Positions 1 through 5,788 of a DNA stretch of 8,924 bases are shown piece by piece. This DNA comes from an uncultured Butyricicoccus sp. GTDB taxonomy: Bacteria > Bacillota > Clostridia > Oscillospirales > Butyricicoccaceae. Position 1 is the first letter of the stretch. Each line of letters starts with the position of its first letter. A program made the translations under genes and the position numbers. Where the stretch lies: positions 1-8,924 of the forward strand of contig USSI01000044.1 in assembly GCA_900557315.1 (NCBI GenBank), read 5' to 3'. The notes under the pieces were generated by a model, which had not been told where the DNA came from, searched no databases, and was given only the letters and a program-made list of their open reading frames with translations.

Positions 1-119
1 TGCCCGCCATGGTGGCGCGCGGCAACCTGTTTGGGTGTCAGTTTCACCCGGAAAAAAGCGGAAAGGTGGGGCTGACAATGCTCCAGAACTTTGCAAAACT
101 TACGGAGGTGGAAAAATGA
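1..119 (+). CDS. hisH: Imidazole glycerol phosphate synthase, glutaminase subunit HisH (3' end only)
   Basis: Only the last 38 codons are present; the reading frame enters at base 3 and ends at TGA 117-119. The end contains [10 protein letters not shown], the signature of class I glutamine amidotransferases, carrying the His and Glu of the Cys-His-Glu triad (the Cys lies off the window). It then runs into a typical HisH tail ([11 protein letters not shown]). HisH hydrolyses glutamine and passes ammonia to HisF, which here lies one gene downstream. The stop overlaps the hisA start in an ATGA arrangement, so translation is probably coupled. The usual clostridial order H-A-F-I supports the call. 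The promoter of the operon is not in the window. Confidence 0.93.
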   Translation, partial: PAMVARGNLFGCQFHPEKSGKVGLTMLQNFAKLTEVEK

Positions 120-835
120 GGGTTATCCCTGCGATTGATCTCAAAGACGGACAGTGCGTGCGTCTGCAAAAGGGCGATTACGATACGGTGCACAAGGTGG
201 CAGAGGACGCGGTGGAGACCGCGCGCCGTTTTCTGGACGCAGGTGCGACGCTGATTCATATGGTGGACTTGGATGCGGCCAAGGACGGTACGCATGCCAA
301 CTATGACGTGGTTGAGCGCGTCATCCGCGAGACTGGCGCAACGGTTGAGCTGGGCGGCGGCATCCGCACGATGGCAGATATTGAGAATGTGCTGAAGCTG
401 GGCGTATGGCGTGTCATCATCGGCTCGGCGGCGGTGCGCAACCCCCAGTTTGTGGCTGAGGCTGTGAAGAAATACGGTGAAAAGATCGTCATCGGCGTGG
501 ACGCCAAGTCCAAAACCGTGCGCACGGACGGCTGGCTGGGCGACAGCGGCGAGAACTACATCTCGTTCGCCGAGCGCATGGAGTCCTACGGCGTGAAAAA
601 TATCATTTTCACGGATATCGACAAGGACGGCATGCTCGCCGGTCCGAACTTTGACCAGCTCGCCGCGCTGCGTGCGTCGGTCGCGTGCTGCCTGATCGCG
701 TCGGGCGGTGTGTCCACGATCGAGGACATCCGCCGGCTGAAAAAGCTGGGCATTGAGGGCGCAATCGCGGGCCGGGCGGTCTATACCGGCACGCTCGATC
801 TCGCTGCGGCGATCCGTGAAGCGGCAGCTGACTGA
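116..835 (+). CDS. hisA: Phosphoribosylformimino-5-aminoimidazole carboxamide ribotide isomerase HisA
   Basis: A 239-residue TIM-barrel protein that isomerises ProFAR to PRFAR, the fourth step of histidine synthesis, in the cytosol. The length is normal for the family. The first strand is [10 protein letters not shown] with catalytic Asp8. The second catalytic Asp is D129 in IGVDAK. Phosphate-binding motifs are intact: GGGIR at 80-84, IIGSAAV at 101-107, ASGGVS at 195-200 and AGRAVYTG at 218-225. The segment [14 protein letters not shown] (166-178) is typical. The ATG at 116 is chosen because GGAGG at 104-108 lies 7 bases upstream and because it overlaps the hisH stop. The frame is open upstream to 35, but that would add 27 residues not seen in HisA. 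The next gene, hisF, supplies the following step. Confidence 0.97.
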   Translation: MRVIPAIDLKDGQCVRLQKGDYDTVHKVAEDAVETARRFLDAGATLIHMVDLDAAKDGTHANYDVVERVIRETGATVELGGGIRTMADIENVLKLGVWRVIIGSAAVRNPQFVAEAVKKYGEKIVIGVDAKSKTVRTDGWLGDSGENYISFAERMESYGVKNIIFTDIDKDGMLAGPNFDQLAALRASVACCLIASGGVSTIEDIRRLKKLGIEGAIAGRAVYTGTLDLAAAIREAAAD

Positions 836-860
836 TACAGGCAGAGGAGGGAACAATCCC

Positions 861-1610
861 ATGTTGGCAAAACGCATCATCCCCTGTTTGGATGTAAAGG
901 ACGGCCGCGTGGTCAAGGGCGTGAACTTTGTCGGCCTGCGCGATGCGGGCGACCCGGTGGAGCTGGCCAAGTTCTACTCGCAGGAAGGCGCGGATGAGAT
1001 CGTATTCCTTGATATCACCGCGACGAGCGATAACCGCGACACGATTGCGGACGTAGTGCGCCGCACCTGCCGCGAGGTTTTTGTGCCGGTCACGGTGGGC
1101 GGCGGCATCCGCACGGTGGACGATTTCCGCGACATCCTGCGCGCGGGCGCGGATAAGATTTCGGTCAACTCTGCGGCGGTCAAAAATCCCGGTCTGGTGG
1201 ACGCGGCGGCGGAGAAATACGGCAGCCAGTGTGTGGTTGTCGCGATCGACGGCAGGCACACGGGCAAAACGCCTTCGGGCTTTGAAGTCTATGTTGCGGG
1301 CGGCCGCACGCCGACCGGCATTGACGCGGTCGCGTGGGCGAAAGAGGTTTACGAGCGCGGCGCGGGCGAAATCCTGCTCACCTCGATGGATAAGGACGGC
1401 ACCAAGTCGGGCTTTGACCTGGAACTGACAAAGGCGGTCGTGGACACGGTCGGCATCCCGGTGATCGCATCGGGCGTGCACTTTTCCGAGGTATTCCAGC
1501 AGACCGGCTGTGACGCGGCGCTTGCCGCAAGCCTGTTCCACTACCGCGAACTGACCGTGGGCGAGGTCAAGGCGCATCTGCAGGAAAAAAATATTCCGGT
1601 GAGGTTGTGA
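861..1610 (+). CDS. hisF: Imidazole glycerol phosphate synthase, cyclase subunit HisF (with a shortened beta7 loop)
   Basis: A 249-residue TIM-barrel cyclase. It uses ammonia delivered by HisH to convert PRFAR to imidazole glycerol phosphate and AICAR. The start ATG has AGGAGGG at 845-851, 9 bases upstream. Catalytic Asp11 ([15 protein letters not shown]) and Asp130 (VVAIDG) are present, as are the GGGIR phosphate loop (80-84), SVNSAAV (101-107), [10 protein letters not shown] (172-181) and [11 protein letters not shown] (220-230). The odd point is beta strand 7. HisF proteins normally read IASGGAGxxEHF, but here it is IASG-VHF (202-208), a net loss of about five residues including the GAG of the second phosphate site. 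The rest of the protein aligns by eye without gaps, and the total length is a few residues below the usual 252-258. Whether it remains a full-speed enzyme is unclear. Confidence 0.95.
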   Translation: MLAKRIIPCLDVKDGRVVKGVNFVGLRDAGDPVELAKFYSQEGADEIVFLDITATSDNRDTIADVVRRTCREVFVPVTVGGGIRTVDDFRDILRAGADKISVNSAAVKNPGLVDAAAEKYGSQCVVVAIDGRHTGKTPSGFEVYVAGGRTPTGIDAVAWAKEVYERGAGEILLTSMDKDGTKSGFDLELTKAVVDTVGIPVIASGVHFSEVFQQTGCDAALAASLFHYRELTVGEVKAHLQEKNIPVRL

Positions 1611-1612
1611 CA

Positions 1613-1942
1613 ATGGATTTATCGAAATTTTTCGTCAAGGCGCCGCTGATCCCGGTGATCTGTCAGGATGAGCGCAACGGCGAGGTGCTGATGCTGGGTT
1701 ACGCCAACGAGGAAGCGCTCCGCCTGACCATGGATACCGGCACCGCGTGGTTTTTCTCGCGCTCGCGGCAGAAGCTGTGGAACAAGGGCGAGACCTCGGG
1801 CAATTTTATCTTTGTCAGCAAGATACTGTCCGACTGCGACGACGATACGCTGATCTACGTCGGCACGCCCAAGGGGCCGGTCTGCCATACGGGCAACCGC
1901 ACCTGCTTCTATACAACGCTGTGGGAGAAAGAGGATCGGTAA
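1613..1942 (+). CDS. hisI: Phosphoribosyl-AMP cyclohydrolase HisI (single-domain)
   Basis: A 109-residue protein that opens the adenine ring of phosphoribosyl-AMP, the third histidine step. Family blocks are complete: [10 protein letters not shown] (27-36), [19 protein letters not shown] (46-64), DCDDDTL (74-80) and [10 protein letters not shown] (91-100). Asp74, Asp76 and Asp78 fit the metal-binding aspartates, and Cys75, Cys91 and Cys98 fit the zinc cysteines of the family. The ATG at 1613 is preferred because GAGG at 1601-1604 is 8 bases upstream. A GTG at 1607 overlapping the hisF stop (GTGA) is the alternative and would add only two residues. There is no HisE domain fused to the C-terminus; hisE is a separate gene two small genes downstream. 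Confidence 0.96.
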   Translation: MDLSKFFVKAPLIPVICQDERNGEVLMLGYANEEALRLTMDTGTAWFFSRSRQKLWNKGETSGNFIFVSKILSDCDDDTLIYVGTPKGPVCHTGNRTCFYTTLWEKEDR

Positions 1943-2034
1943 TGGCAATGTTCCCGTTGACGGTTCTGCTTGGCGGCGTGCTGGCAGTGATCGTAATTAT
2001 TGTGGCAGTGGTGCTGCTGGTCACACGCCGATGA
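1942..2034 (+). CDS. Single-pass membrane microprotein (30 residues) inside the his operon
   Basis: I do not recognise this protein. Its start overlaps the hisI stop in a TAATG junction, with GAGG at 1931-1934 7 bases upstream. The 30 residues are almost entirely one membrane helix: [11 protein letters not shown] leads into an unbroken Val/Ile/Leu run to about residue 27, then TRR. By the positive-inside rule the C-terminal arginines should be cytoplasmic and the N-terminus outside. The stop (2032-2034) lies 13 bases before the next small gene, which also has its own ribosome site. The tight packing, good ribosome site and purely hydrophobic composition argue for a real gene rather than spacer. 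An internal ATG at 1948 is an alternative start. Its role is unknown; histidine enzymes are cytosolic, so a metabolic link is not obvious. Confidence 0.65.
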   Translation: MAMFPLTVLLGGVLAVIVIIVAVVLLVTRR

Positions 2035-2047
2035 AGGGAGAAACCGT

Positions 2048-2239
2048 ATGAGAAGCATATGGGAAGGCGCCTGCGCAGGTCTTACCGCGCTGGGCGCAGG
2101 CCTCTATGCCAGGGAGCGCGGCTGGGGGCCGGTGCGGGCAGCCGCTGCGGCCGCCGGTACGGCGTTTGTCACTGCGTGGCTGATCCGGCAAATGCAAGAA
2201 AAACAAGACAGGGAGGACCAGACAGATGAATTCCTTTGA
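2048..2239 (+). CDS. Small membrane-associated protein of unknown function (63 residues)
   Basis: I do not recognise this protein. GGGAG at 2036-2040 lies 7 bases upstream of the ATG. Two short hydrophobic stretches are visible, at about 7-20 (GACAGLTALGAGLY) and 31-46 (an Ala-rich run ending in FVTAWLI), joined by the basic turn ARERGWGPVR. A very polar tail follows (RQMQEKQDREDQTDEF). This could be a helical hairpin with the tail in the cytoplasm. Its last 14 bases overlap the start of hisE, and the hisE ribosome site (2211-2216) lies within its coding sequence. Translation of the two is therefore probably coupled. It is the second small membrane-type gene between hisI and hisE. No enzyme motif, cysteine pair or metal site is seen. 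Confidence 0.6.
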   Translation: MRSIWEGACAGLTALGAGLYARERGWGPVRAAAAAAGTAFVTAWLIRQMQEKQDREDQTDEFL

Positions 2240-2549
2240 ACAGATGGAGTCCGTCATCGCACAGCGCAGGGCCGAACCGCAGGAAGGTTCGTACACCTGC
2301 TACCTGTTCGAAAAGGGACTGGATAAAATACTCAAAAAGGTGGGCGAAGAGTGCGCCGAAACCATTATCGCCGCGAAAAACGGCGATAAGAAAGAACTGG
2401 TCGGTGAGATCAACGATGTGTTCTATCACATTATGGTCATGATGAACGAATGCGGTGTGACGCTTCAGGATGTGTGCGAGGAAATGGATATCCGCGCACA
2501 GAAAATCGGCAACCTCAAACAGTTTCACGTCTCCGACCACAATACCTGA
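2226..2549 (+). CDS. hisE: Phosphoribosyl-ATP pyrophosphatase HisE
   Basis: A 107-residue all-alpha protein of the MazG-like superfamily. It hydrolyses phosphoribosyl-ATP to phosphoribosyl-AMP and pyrophosphate, the second histidine step and the one just before HisI. Diagnostic features are the N-terminal SYTCYLFEKGLDKILKKVGE (22-41), the metal-binding helix EECAE (Glu41, Glu42, Glu45) followed by TIIAAKN, and the second acidic helix EINDVFYHIMVMM (Glu61, Asp64). The length is normal. GGGAGG at 2211-2216 lies 9 bases before the ATG. The start overlaps the preceding small gene by 14 bases. It is the last gene of the operon and is followed by a hairpin terminator about 45 bases downstream. Confidence 0.95.
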   Translation: MNSFEQMESVIAQRRAEPQEGSYTCYLFEKGLDKILKKVGEECAETIIAAKNGDKKELVGEINDVFYHIMVMMNECGVTLQDVCEEMDIRAQKIGNLKQFHVSDHNT

Positions 2550-2592
2550 GAACAAAACCCTTTCCTGCGCCGTGTTGCTTACAGGAGGAGGG

Positions 2593-2642
2593 AAAATCCC
2601 CCGGCCGCTTGCAAATTTTCTGCAACGGATCGGGGGATTTTT
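2593..2642 (+). terminator. Hairpin terminator of the his operon
   Basis: An 11-base stem, AAAATCCCCCG (2593-2603) with CGGGGGATTTT (2631-2641), encloses a 27-base loop. The loop holds a smaller hairpin, TTGCA (2609-2613) with TGCAA (2621-2625). The descending arm ends in a run of five T. Because the arms are A-rich and T-rich it may work in both directions, although no minus-strand gene points into it. It stands between hisE and an independently promoted gene. Confidence 0.75.
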
Positions 2643-2669
2643 GGCTCTTATAGGCGAGGGCTTCAGAAT

Positions 2670-2702
2670 ATCTTAAGAAATCCCATGCGGGAATCTTAAG
2701 AA
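2670..2702. promoter_or_regulatory. Dyad / direct-repeat operator candidate upstream of the peptidase gene
   Basis: ATCTTAAGAA occurs twice in direct orientation (2670-2679 and 2693-2702), 23 bases apart, about two helical turns. The same segment is also an imperfect inverted repeat: CTTAAGA (2672-2678) and TCTTAAG (2694-2700) surround CCC-ATGC-GGG. It occupies the place where a -35 element would sit for the extended -10 at 2708-2716, and no -35 hexamer is seen. This geometry fits a regulator-bound site for a dimeric or tandem-binding factor. The regulator is unknown. Confidence 0.5.
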
Positions 2703-2707
2703 TGCCC

Positions 2708-2716
2708 TGTTATACT
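2708..2716 (+). promoter_or_regulatory. Extended -10 promoter for the C39-like peptidase gene
   Basis: TGTTATACT gives a TGn extension followed by TATACT (2711-2716), five of six matches to TATAAT. A start of transcription would fall near 2723, giving a leader of about 34 bases. No -35 hexamer is present at 16-18 bases; the repeat element lies there instead, suggesting activator dependence or repressor control. Confidence 0.55.
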
Positions 2717-2730
2717 GTCATCATACGGTA

Positions 2731-2742
2731 CGGCGTACGCCG
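2731..2742. repeat. Perfect 12-base palindrome CGGCGTACGCCG in the leader
   Basis: The sequence is its own reverse complement and lies just downstream of the expected transcription start and just before the ribosome site (GGAAAGGA, 2743-2750). It could be an operator half of the upstream control region or a small RNA hairpin next to the ribosome site. It could also be chance in GC-rich DNA. Confidence 0.4.
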
Positions 2743-2756
2743 GGAAAGGAAAAATT

Positions 2757-3686
2757 ATGACCACCCGTTATGTCAACGTAGAGGGAATGCGTGTGCGCGG
2801 GGCTGCGGCGGCCGCGCCGGTAAAAACCGCGCCGAAGCCTGCAGGCAAAACCGCGCCGCGCCGCCGGAAAGTGAAAAAACGCCGCCATCCGATCCGCAGC
2901 CTGTTTCTGCTCGCGGTGCTGGCAGCGGCCGTATGGGGCGGCCTGCGGCTGCTGGAGGGCGTGCGCGCCGAGGCAGACTGGGCGGCACGCGGTATTGCGG
3001 TCGAGGACGGCACCGCCGCCGCGATCGTCAAACTGGCCCATCAGGACAGCCGCGCGCAGGCGATACTGGACAGCCCGGAAGCTTATCCGGCGGACTATCT
3101 GGACATGCTCGCCCGCAACAGCGAGACGTTGGACTTTGTGCTGGGCTATCCCGCGCACCACGGCGATGCGCCTGCGCAGAGCCTGACCGAATCGCTGGAC
3201 ACGGTGCCCCTTCTGCTGCAATGGGATGCGCGCTGGGGCTACCAGCCCTACGGCAGCAGCACGGTTGCGGTCAGCGGCTGTGCGCCCGCCTGCCTTTCTA
3301 TGGCGGCCAGCTACCTGACAGGGGATGCATCCGTCACGCCGTACCGCGTGGCGCAGTTTGCAGAGCAGCAGGGGTATTATGTACCCGGACAGGGGACGAG
3401 CTGGTCGCTGCTGACCGAGGGCGCGTCCGCGTTCGGCATTTCCTGCCGCCAGCTTGCGCTCGACAAGGCGCAGATCGACGCTGCGCTCGATGCCGGGCAT
3501 CCGGTGATCTGCTCGATGTCGCCGGGCGATTTCACCACCGAGGGGCATTTCATCGTGCTGTATGGCCGTACAGCGGACGGCTACACGGTGCGCGATCCGA
3601 ACAGCATCGCGCGCAGCGAAAAAACGTGGTCATACGACCGGCTTTCCGGGCAGATTGCAGCGCTGTGGGAGTGCGCGAAAGCATAA
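2757..3686 (+). CDS. Membrane-anchored C39-like (papain-fold) cysteine peptidase domain protein
   Basis: A 309-residue protein. Residues 1-46 are a very basic, Ala/Pro/Lys/Arg-rich cytoplasmic tail. About 48-66 is a membrane anchor (SLFLLAVLAAAVWGG). A linker with short helices runs to about 150, and the C-terminal domain (151-305) matches the Peptidase_C39_2 pattern. Family hallmarks are PLLLQWDARWGYQPYG with Gln155 (oxyanion hole), SGCAPACLSM with Cys175 as nucleophile, EGHFIVLYG with His264, and VRDPNS with Asp280 or Asn282 as third residue. The catalytic domain should face outside. Members of this family act as secreted peptidases or amidases; the substrate is unknown. It is not an ABC exporter, as no transporter domains are attached. 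AAGGA at 2746-2750 lies 6 bases before the ATG. The next gene follows after 19 bases. Confidence 0.82.
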   Translation: MTTRYVNVEGMRVRGAAAAAPVKTAPKPAGKTAPRRRKVKKRRHPIRSLFLLAVLAAAVWGGLRLLEGVRAEADWAARGIAVEDGTAAAIVKLAHQDSRAQAILDSPEAYPADYLDMLARNSETLDFVLGYPAHHGDAPAQSLTESLDTVPLLLQWDARWGYQPYGSSTVAVSGCAPACLSMAASYLTGDASVTPYRVAQFAEQQGYYVPGQGTSWSLLTEGASAFGISCRQLALDKAQIDAALDAGHPVICSMSPGDFTTEGHFIVLYGRTADGYTVRDPNSIARSEKTWSYDRLSGQIAALWECAKA

Positions 3687-3705
3687 TGGACAGGAGGGGG
3701 ACGGA

Positions 3706-4173
3706 ATGAAAAAGGGATGGCTGCGGGCAGCGGCGATGCTGCTGGTTTCCGTACTGATCGTGAACATAACCTGGTATGGATGGCGGGCGGAAAAATACAG
3801 CCGGTATATCCAAGGGATGCGGCCGCAGGTGTTTTATACGGTGCTCGATCCCTGCTATTATGCGATTGACGAAGAAGGCTATGATTTCAGTGTTGCCTAT
3901 CCGGCGTATCTGTCCACGACCGGCAACCTGTGTGTCGGCGCGCCGGCGGGAGAAGACGGGAACCTGTTTACCGATGCGCTCATTATCTGGCCGGAGATGG
4001 ACGGCGGATATTCCTATGGCCTGCTGCTCTATGATCCGCAGGGCGCGTACCAGATCATGACGGACGGCAATGGGACTGCGCTCGACAGCCGTTTTGACCC
4101 GGTCGTACGGGATCATGCGCAGTCGGTTGCCGGGCTGTTTCAAAAGGCAAAGCAATGGTGGGAGCTGTCCTGA
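3706..4173 (+). CDS. Hypothetical signal-anchored extracytoplasmic protein
   Basis: I do not recognise this family. The 155-residue product opens with MKKGWLRAAAMLLVSVLIVN, a basic start followed by a hydrophobic segment to about residue 23, so it is secreted or membrane-anchored. No lipobox cysteine follows. The remainder is acidic and aromatic (many Tyr, Trp, Asp and Gly), consistent with a small beta-rich extracellular domain. It contains two cysteines (50 and 76) that could form a disulfide. AGGAGGGGG at 3692-3700 lies 5 bases before the ATG. It sits 19 bases after the C39-like peptidase gene with no terminator between, so the two are likely co-transcribed. A partner, inhibitor or substrate relationship is possible but unproven. 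The frame extends upstream of the ATG but would overlap the peptidase gene without a ribosome site. Confidence 0.75.
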   Translation: MKKGWLRAAAMLLVSVLIVNITWYGWRAEKYSRYIQGMRPQVFYTVLDPCYYAIDEEGYDFSVAYPAYLSTTGNLCVGAPAGEDGNLFTDALIIWPEMDGGYSYGLLLYDPQGAYQIMTDGNGTALDSRFDPVVRDHAQSVAGLFQKAKQWWELS

Positions 4174-4196
4174 CCGGGCATTTTGCGCGATAGATC

Positions 4197-4225
4197 TTGC
4201 AGGGGCGGGAAAAACGTGTTATGCT
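4197..4225 (+). promoter_or_regulatory. Promoter of the NimA-like gene
   Basis: TTGCAG (4197-4202), a 17-base spacer and TATGCT (4220-4225) preceded by TG at 4217-4218, giving an extended -10 (TGTTATGCT). This differs by one base from the extended -10 at 2708-2716. Transcription would start near 4232, giving a very short leader that begins at the ribosome site. Confidence 0.6.
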
Positions 4226-4245
4226 TGTCCCGAGGTGAACAGAAT

Positions 4246-4722
4246 ATGCGCAGAAAAGACAGGGAAATCTCCGGACGGGAGAACATCGAGCCGATTTTGC
4301 AGGCGTGCAGGACCTGCCGCCTGGCGATGATCGCGGATGGCGCGCCCTATGTGATTCCGCTCAACTTCGGCTATACCTGGGACGACGAGGGCCTGACGCT
4401 GTATTTCCACAGCGGGTTGAAGGGCAAGAAGATTGACGCACTGCGCGCCGACCCGCGCGTCTGCTTTGAGATGGACACCGAGCAGGGCGTGACCGGCGAG
4501 GGCGACCTTGCCTGCCGGTACAGCTTTGCGTTTTCCTCCATCGTGGGATATGGGAGTATCGAATTTGCGCAGAACAACGAGGAAAAGCGGCGCGGCTTTG
4601 ACGTGATTATGCAGCACCAGACCGGCCGCGGCGGCTGGACCTATACTGATGCGGCGCTGTCGGTCGCGGAGGTATTCCGGGTGCACGCGGATTCGTTCGA
4701 AGCTTCGCGCAAGCTGTCCTGA
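4246..4722 (+). CDS. NimA-like pyridoxamine 5'-phosphate oxidase-related flavin-binding protein
   Basis: A 158-residue split-barrel flavin-binding protein. The pattern is that of the NimA / pyridoxamine-phosphate-oxidase-related family: RRKDREI at the N-terminus, CRLAMIADGAPYVIPLNFGY (24-43), LYFHSGLKGKKIDAL (52-66) with His55 in the position expected for this family, RVCFEMD (71-77), YSFAFSSIVGYGSIEF (92-107), and a C-terminal part ending in VFRVHADSFEASRK. Such proteins bind FMN or related flavins and are small reductases; some nitroimidazole-resistance Nim proteins belong here. Most chromosomal homologues have no demonstrated resistance role, so resistance should not be assumed. GAGGTGA at 4232-4238 lies 7 bases before the ATG. 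A TTG at 4183 in frame lacks a ribosome site and lies upstream of the predicted promoter, so it is rejected as the start. Confidence 0.85.
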   Translation: MRRKDREISGRENIEPILQACRTCRLAMIADGAPYVIPLNFGYTWDDEGLTLYFHSGLKGKKIDALRADPRVCFEMDTEQGVTGEGDLACRYSFAFSSIVGYGSIEFAQNNEEKRRGFDVIMQHQTGRGGWTYTDAALSVAEVFRVHADSFEASRKLS

Positions 4723-4737
4723 GGGGAGAAAAGCCGG

Positions 4738-4769
4738 ACAGGCGCAGGGAAACCTGCGCCTGTTTTTTT
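4738..4769 (+). terminator. Rho-independent terminator after the NimA-like gene
   Basis: ACAGGCGCAGG (4738-4748) pairs perfectly with CCTGCGCCTGT (4753-4763) around a GAAA loop, and seven T (4763-4769) complete it. It is the cleanest terminator in the window and lies 16 bases after the stop codon. Confidence 0.95.
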
Positions 4770-4805
4770 GTATGCGTAAAATCCCATGCATGTGGGAAAA
4801 CTGTC

Positions 4806-4844
4806 CCTGTAGGAGCGCCCGGCGGTTTATGCCGGGCAGACAGG
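4806..4844 (+). promoter_or_regulatory. Structured leader upstream of the YitT-family gene
   Basis: GCCCGGC (4817-4823) pairs with GCCGGGC (4831-4837) around a 7-base loop. Flanking CCTGT (4806-4810) pairs with ACAGG (4840-4844) below it. GAGC (4813-4816) could alternatively pair with GCTC (4844-4847), so two folds compete. It ends about 12 bases before the ribosome site. No T run follows, so it is not a terminator. It matches no riboswitch I recognise, and I see no convincing promoter between the 4769 terminator and this gene. Confidence 0.4.
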
Positions 4845-4866
4845 CTCTGCGGGGAAGAGGATGCGA

Positions 4867-5742
4867 ATGAAACTGCTCAAACGCAGCGGCTGGATATGGG
4901 ATATTGCCGCCGATCTGGTGGGCGGCGTGTGCTATGCAGTGGGCATCTATGTGTTTGCAAAACACGCGGATTTCGCGCCGGGCGGCGTTTCCGGTCTGGC
5001 GCTGCTGTTCAATCGTCTGACCGGGTTGCCGGTCGGGCTGGGGACGCTGCTGCTCAACCTGCCGCTGTTTGTACTCAGTTACCGGTTTGTCGGGCGGCAG
5101 TTCCTGCTCAAAACCCTGCGGAGCATGTTGATCTGTGTGCTGTTTCTTGATGTGATATTCCCGCGCTTCTCCGCCTATACGGGCGAGCCTTTCCTTGCAG
5201 CGCTCTATTCAGGCGTGTTCCTTGGTACCGCGCTGGCGCTGTTTTATATGCGCGGTTCCTCTTCCGGCGGCATGGACCTGCTGACCATGACGGTGAAAAA
5301 ACTGCGGCCGCACCTGTCGATGGGGACCGTTATGATGGTGATCGACATGGCTGTGATCCTGCTCGGGTGGCCGGTGTTCGGCAACGTGGATGCGGTGCTG
5401 TACGGCTTGACGGCAGTTGCGGTAAACGCATTCGTGCTGGACAAGATCATGTACGGTGCGGGCGCCTGCAAGCTGGTCATTATCATCACGGATGCAGGGC
5501 AGGAGGTTGCCAAACGCATTGCCGACCAATGTGCGCGCGGCTCCACGCTGGTTCATGCGGCCGGCAGCTATACCGGCGCGGAGCGGCATATTCTGCTCTG
5601 TGCCTGCGGCAAGGCGGAGGCATACAAGGTGCGCACTGCCGCGCATGAGATCGACGCAGATGCCTTTGTGATGGTCACGGAGACGAGCGAAGTGTTCGGC
5701 GAGGGATTCGCTGACCCGCGGGGGATTGTCCCATTACCGTAG
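4867..5742 (+). CDS. YitT-family membrane protein with C-terminal DUF2179 domain
   Basis: A 291-residue integral membrane protein. Hydrophobic segments are visible at about 13-31, 54-72, 85-99, 108-127, 153-168 and 174-191. Family signatures are FAPGGVSGLALL (36-47), FVGRQFLLKT (74-83), MRGSSSGGMDLL (128-139) and LDKIMYGAGACK (191-202). A cytoplasmic DUF2179 domain follows (about 203-285), ending in the typical EVFGEGF. The length is normal. The substrate is unknown for nearly all members; they are usually described as possible transporters. The ATG at 4867 is preferred to the one at 4861 because AGAGG at 4856-4860 is 6 bases before the former and directly abuts the latter. It appears to be a single-gene unit bounded by terminators at 4769 and 5780. 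Confidence 0.9.
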   Translation: MKLLKRSGWIWDIAADLVGGVCYAVGIYVFAKHADFAPGGVSGLALLFNRLTGLPVGLGTLLLNLPLFVLSYRFVGRQFLLKTLRSMLICVLFLDVIFPRFSAYTGEPFLAALYSGVFLGTALALFYMRGSSSGGMDLLTMTVKKLRPHLSMGTVMMVIDMAVILLGWPVFGNVDAVLYGLTAVAVNAFVLDKIMYGAGACKLVIIITDAGQEVAKRIADQCARGSTLVHAAGSYTGAERHILLCACGKAEAYKVRTAAHEIDADAFVMVTETSEVFGEGFADPRGIVPLP

Positions 5743-5748
5743 CAGAGA

Positions 5749-5780
5749 AAACGCCTTCCGGCGGACACCGGAAGGCGTTT
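5749..5780. terminator. Bidirectional terminator between convergent genes
   Basis: AAACGCCTTCCGG (5749-5761) pairs perfectly over 13 bases with CCGGAAGGCGTTT (5768-5780) around a 6-base loop. It starts 6 bases after the YitT stop and ends 8 bases before the stop of the minus-strand flavoprotein gene. T-rich tails exist on both strands, although each is short, so it should end transcripts from both sides. Confidence 0.85.
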
Positions 5781-5788
5781 GTAACGGT

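Noticed and set aside
35..115. In-frame upstream extension of hisA by 27 residues
   Set aside because: It overlaps the conserved end of hisH, has no ribosome site, and HisA proteins start at the MRVIPAIDL strand.
44..970. Long open frames on the strand opposite hisA and hisF
   Set aside because: They are mirror frames of GC-rich coding DNA. The products are rich in Arg, His and Ala with no domain, and the + strand genes are certain.
2584..2653. Strong ribosome-site-like GGAGGAGG after hisE that might start a small gene
   Set aside because: No ATG or GTG lies at a suitable distance. The only TTG (2609) gives 14 residues encoded by the terminator hairpin itself.
4246..4722. Calling the NimA-like gene a nitroimidazole resistance determinant
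   Set aside because: The fold and motifs only support a flavin-binding family member; chromosomal relatives are common in anaerobes with no shown resistance.
4772..4870. A 32-codon reading frame with several cysteines whose stop overlaps the YitT start (ATGA)
   Set aside because: It begins right after a terminator T run with no ribosome site, and its sequence is explained by the hairpin leader. It stays a weak possibility for a leader peptide.
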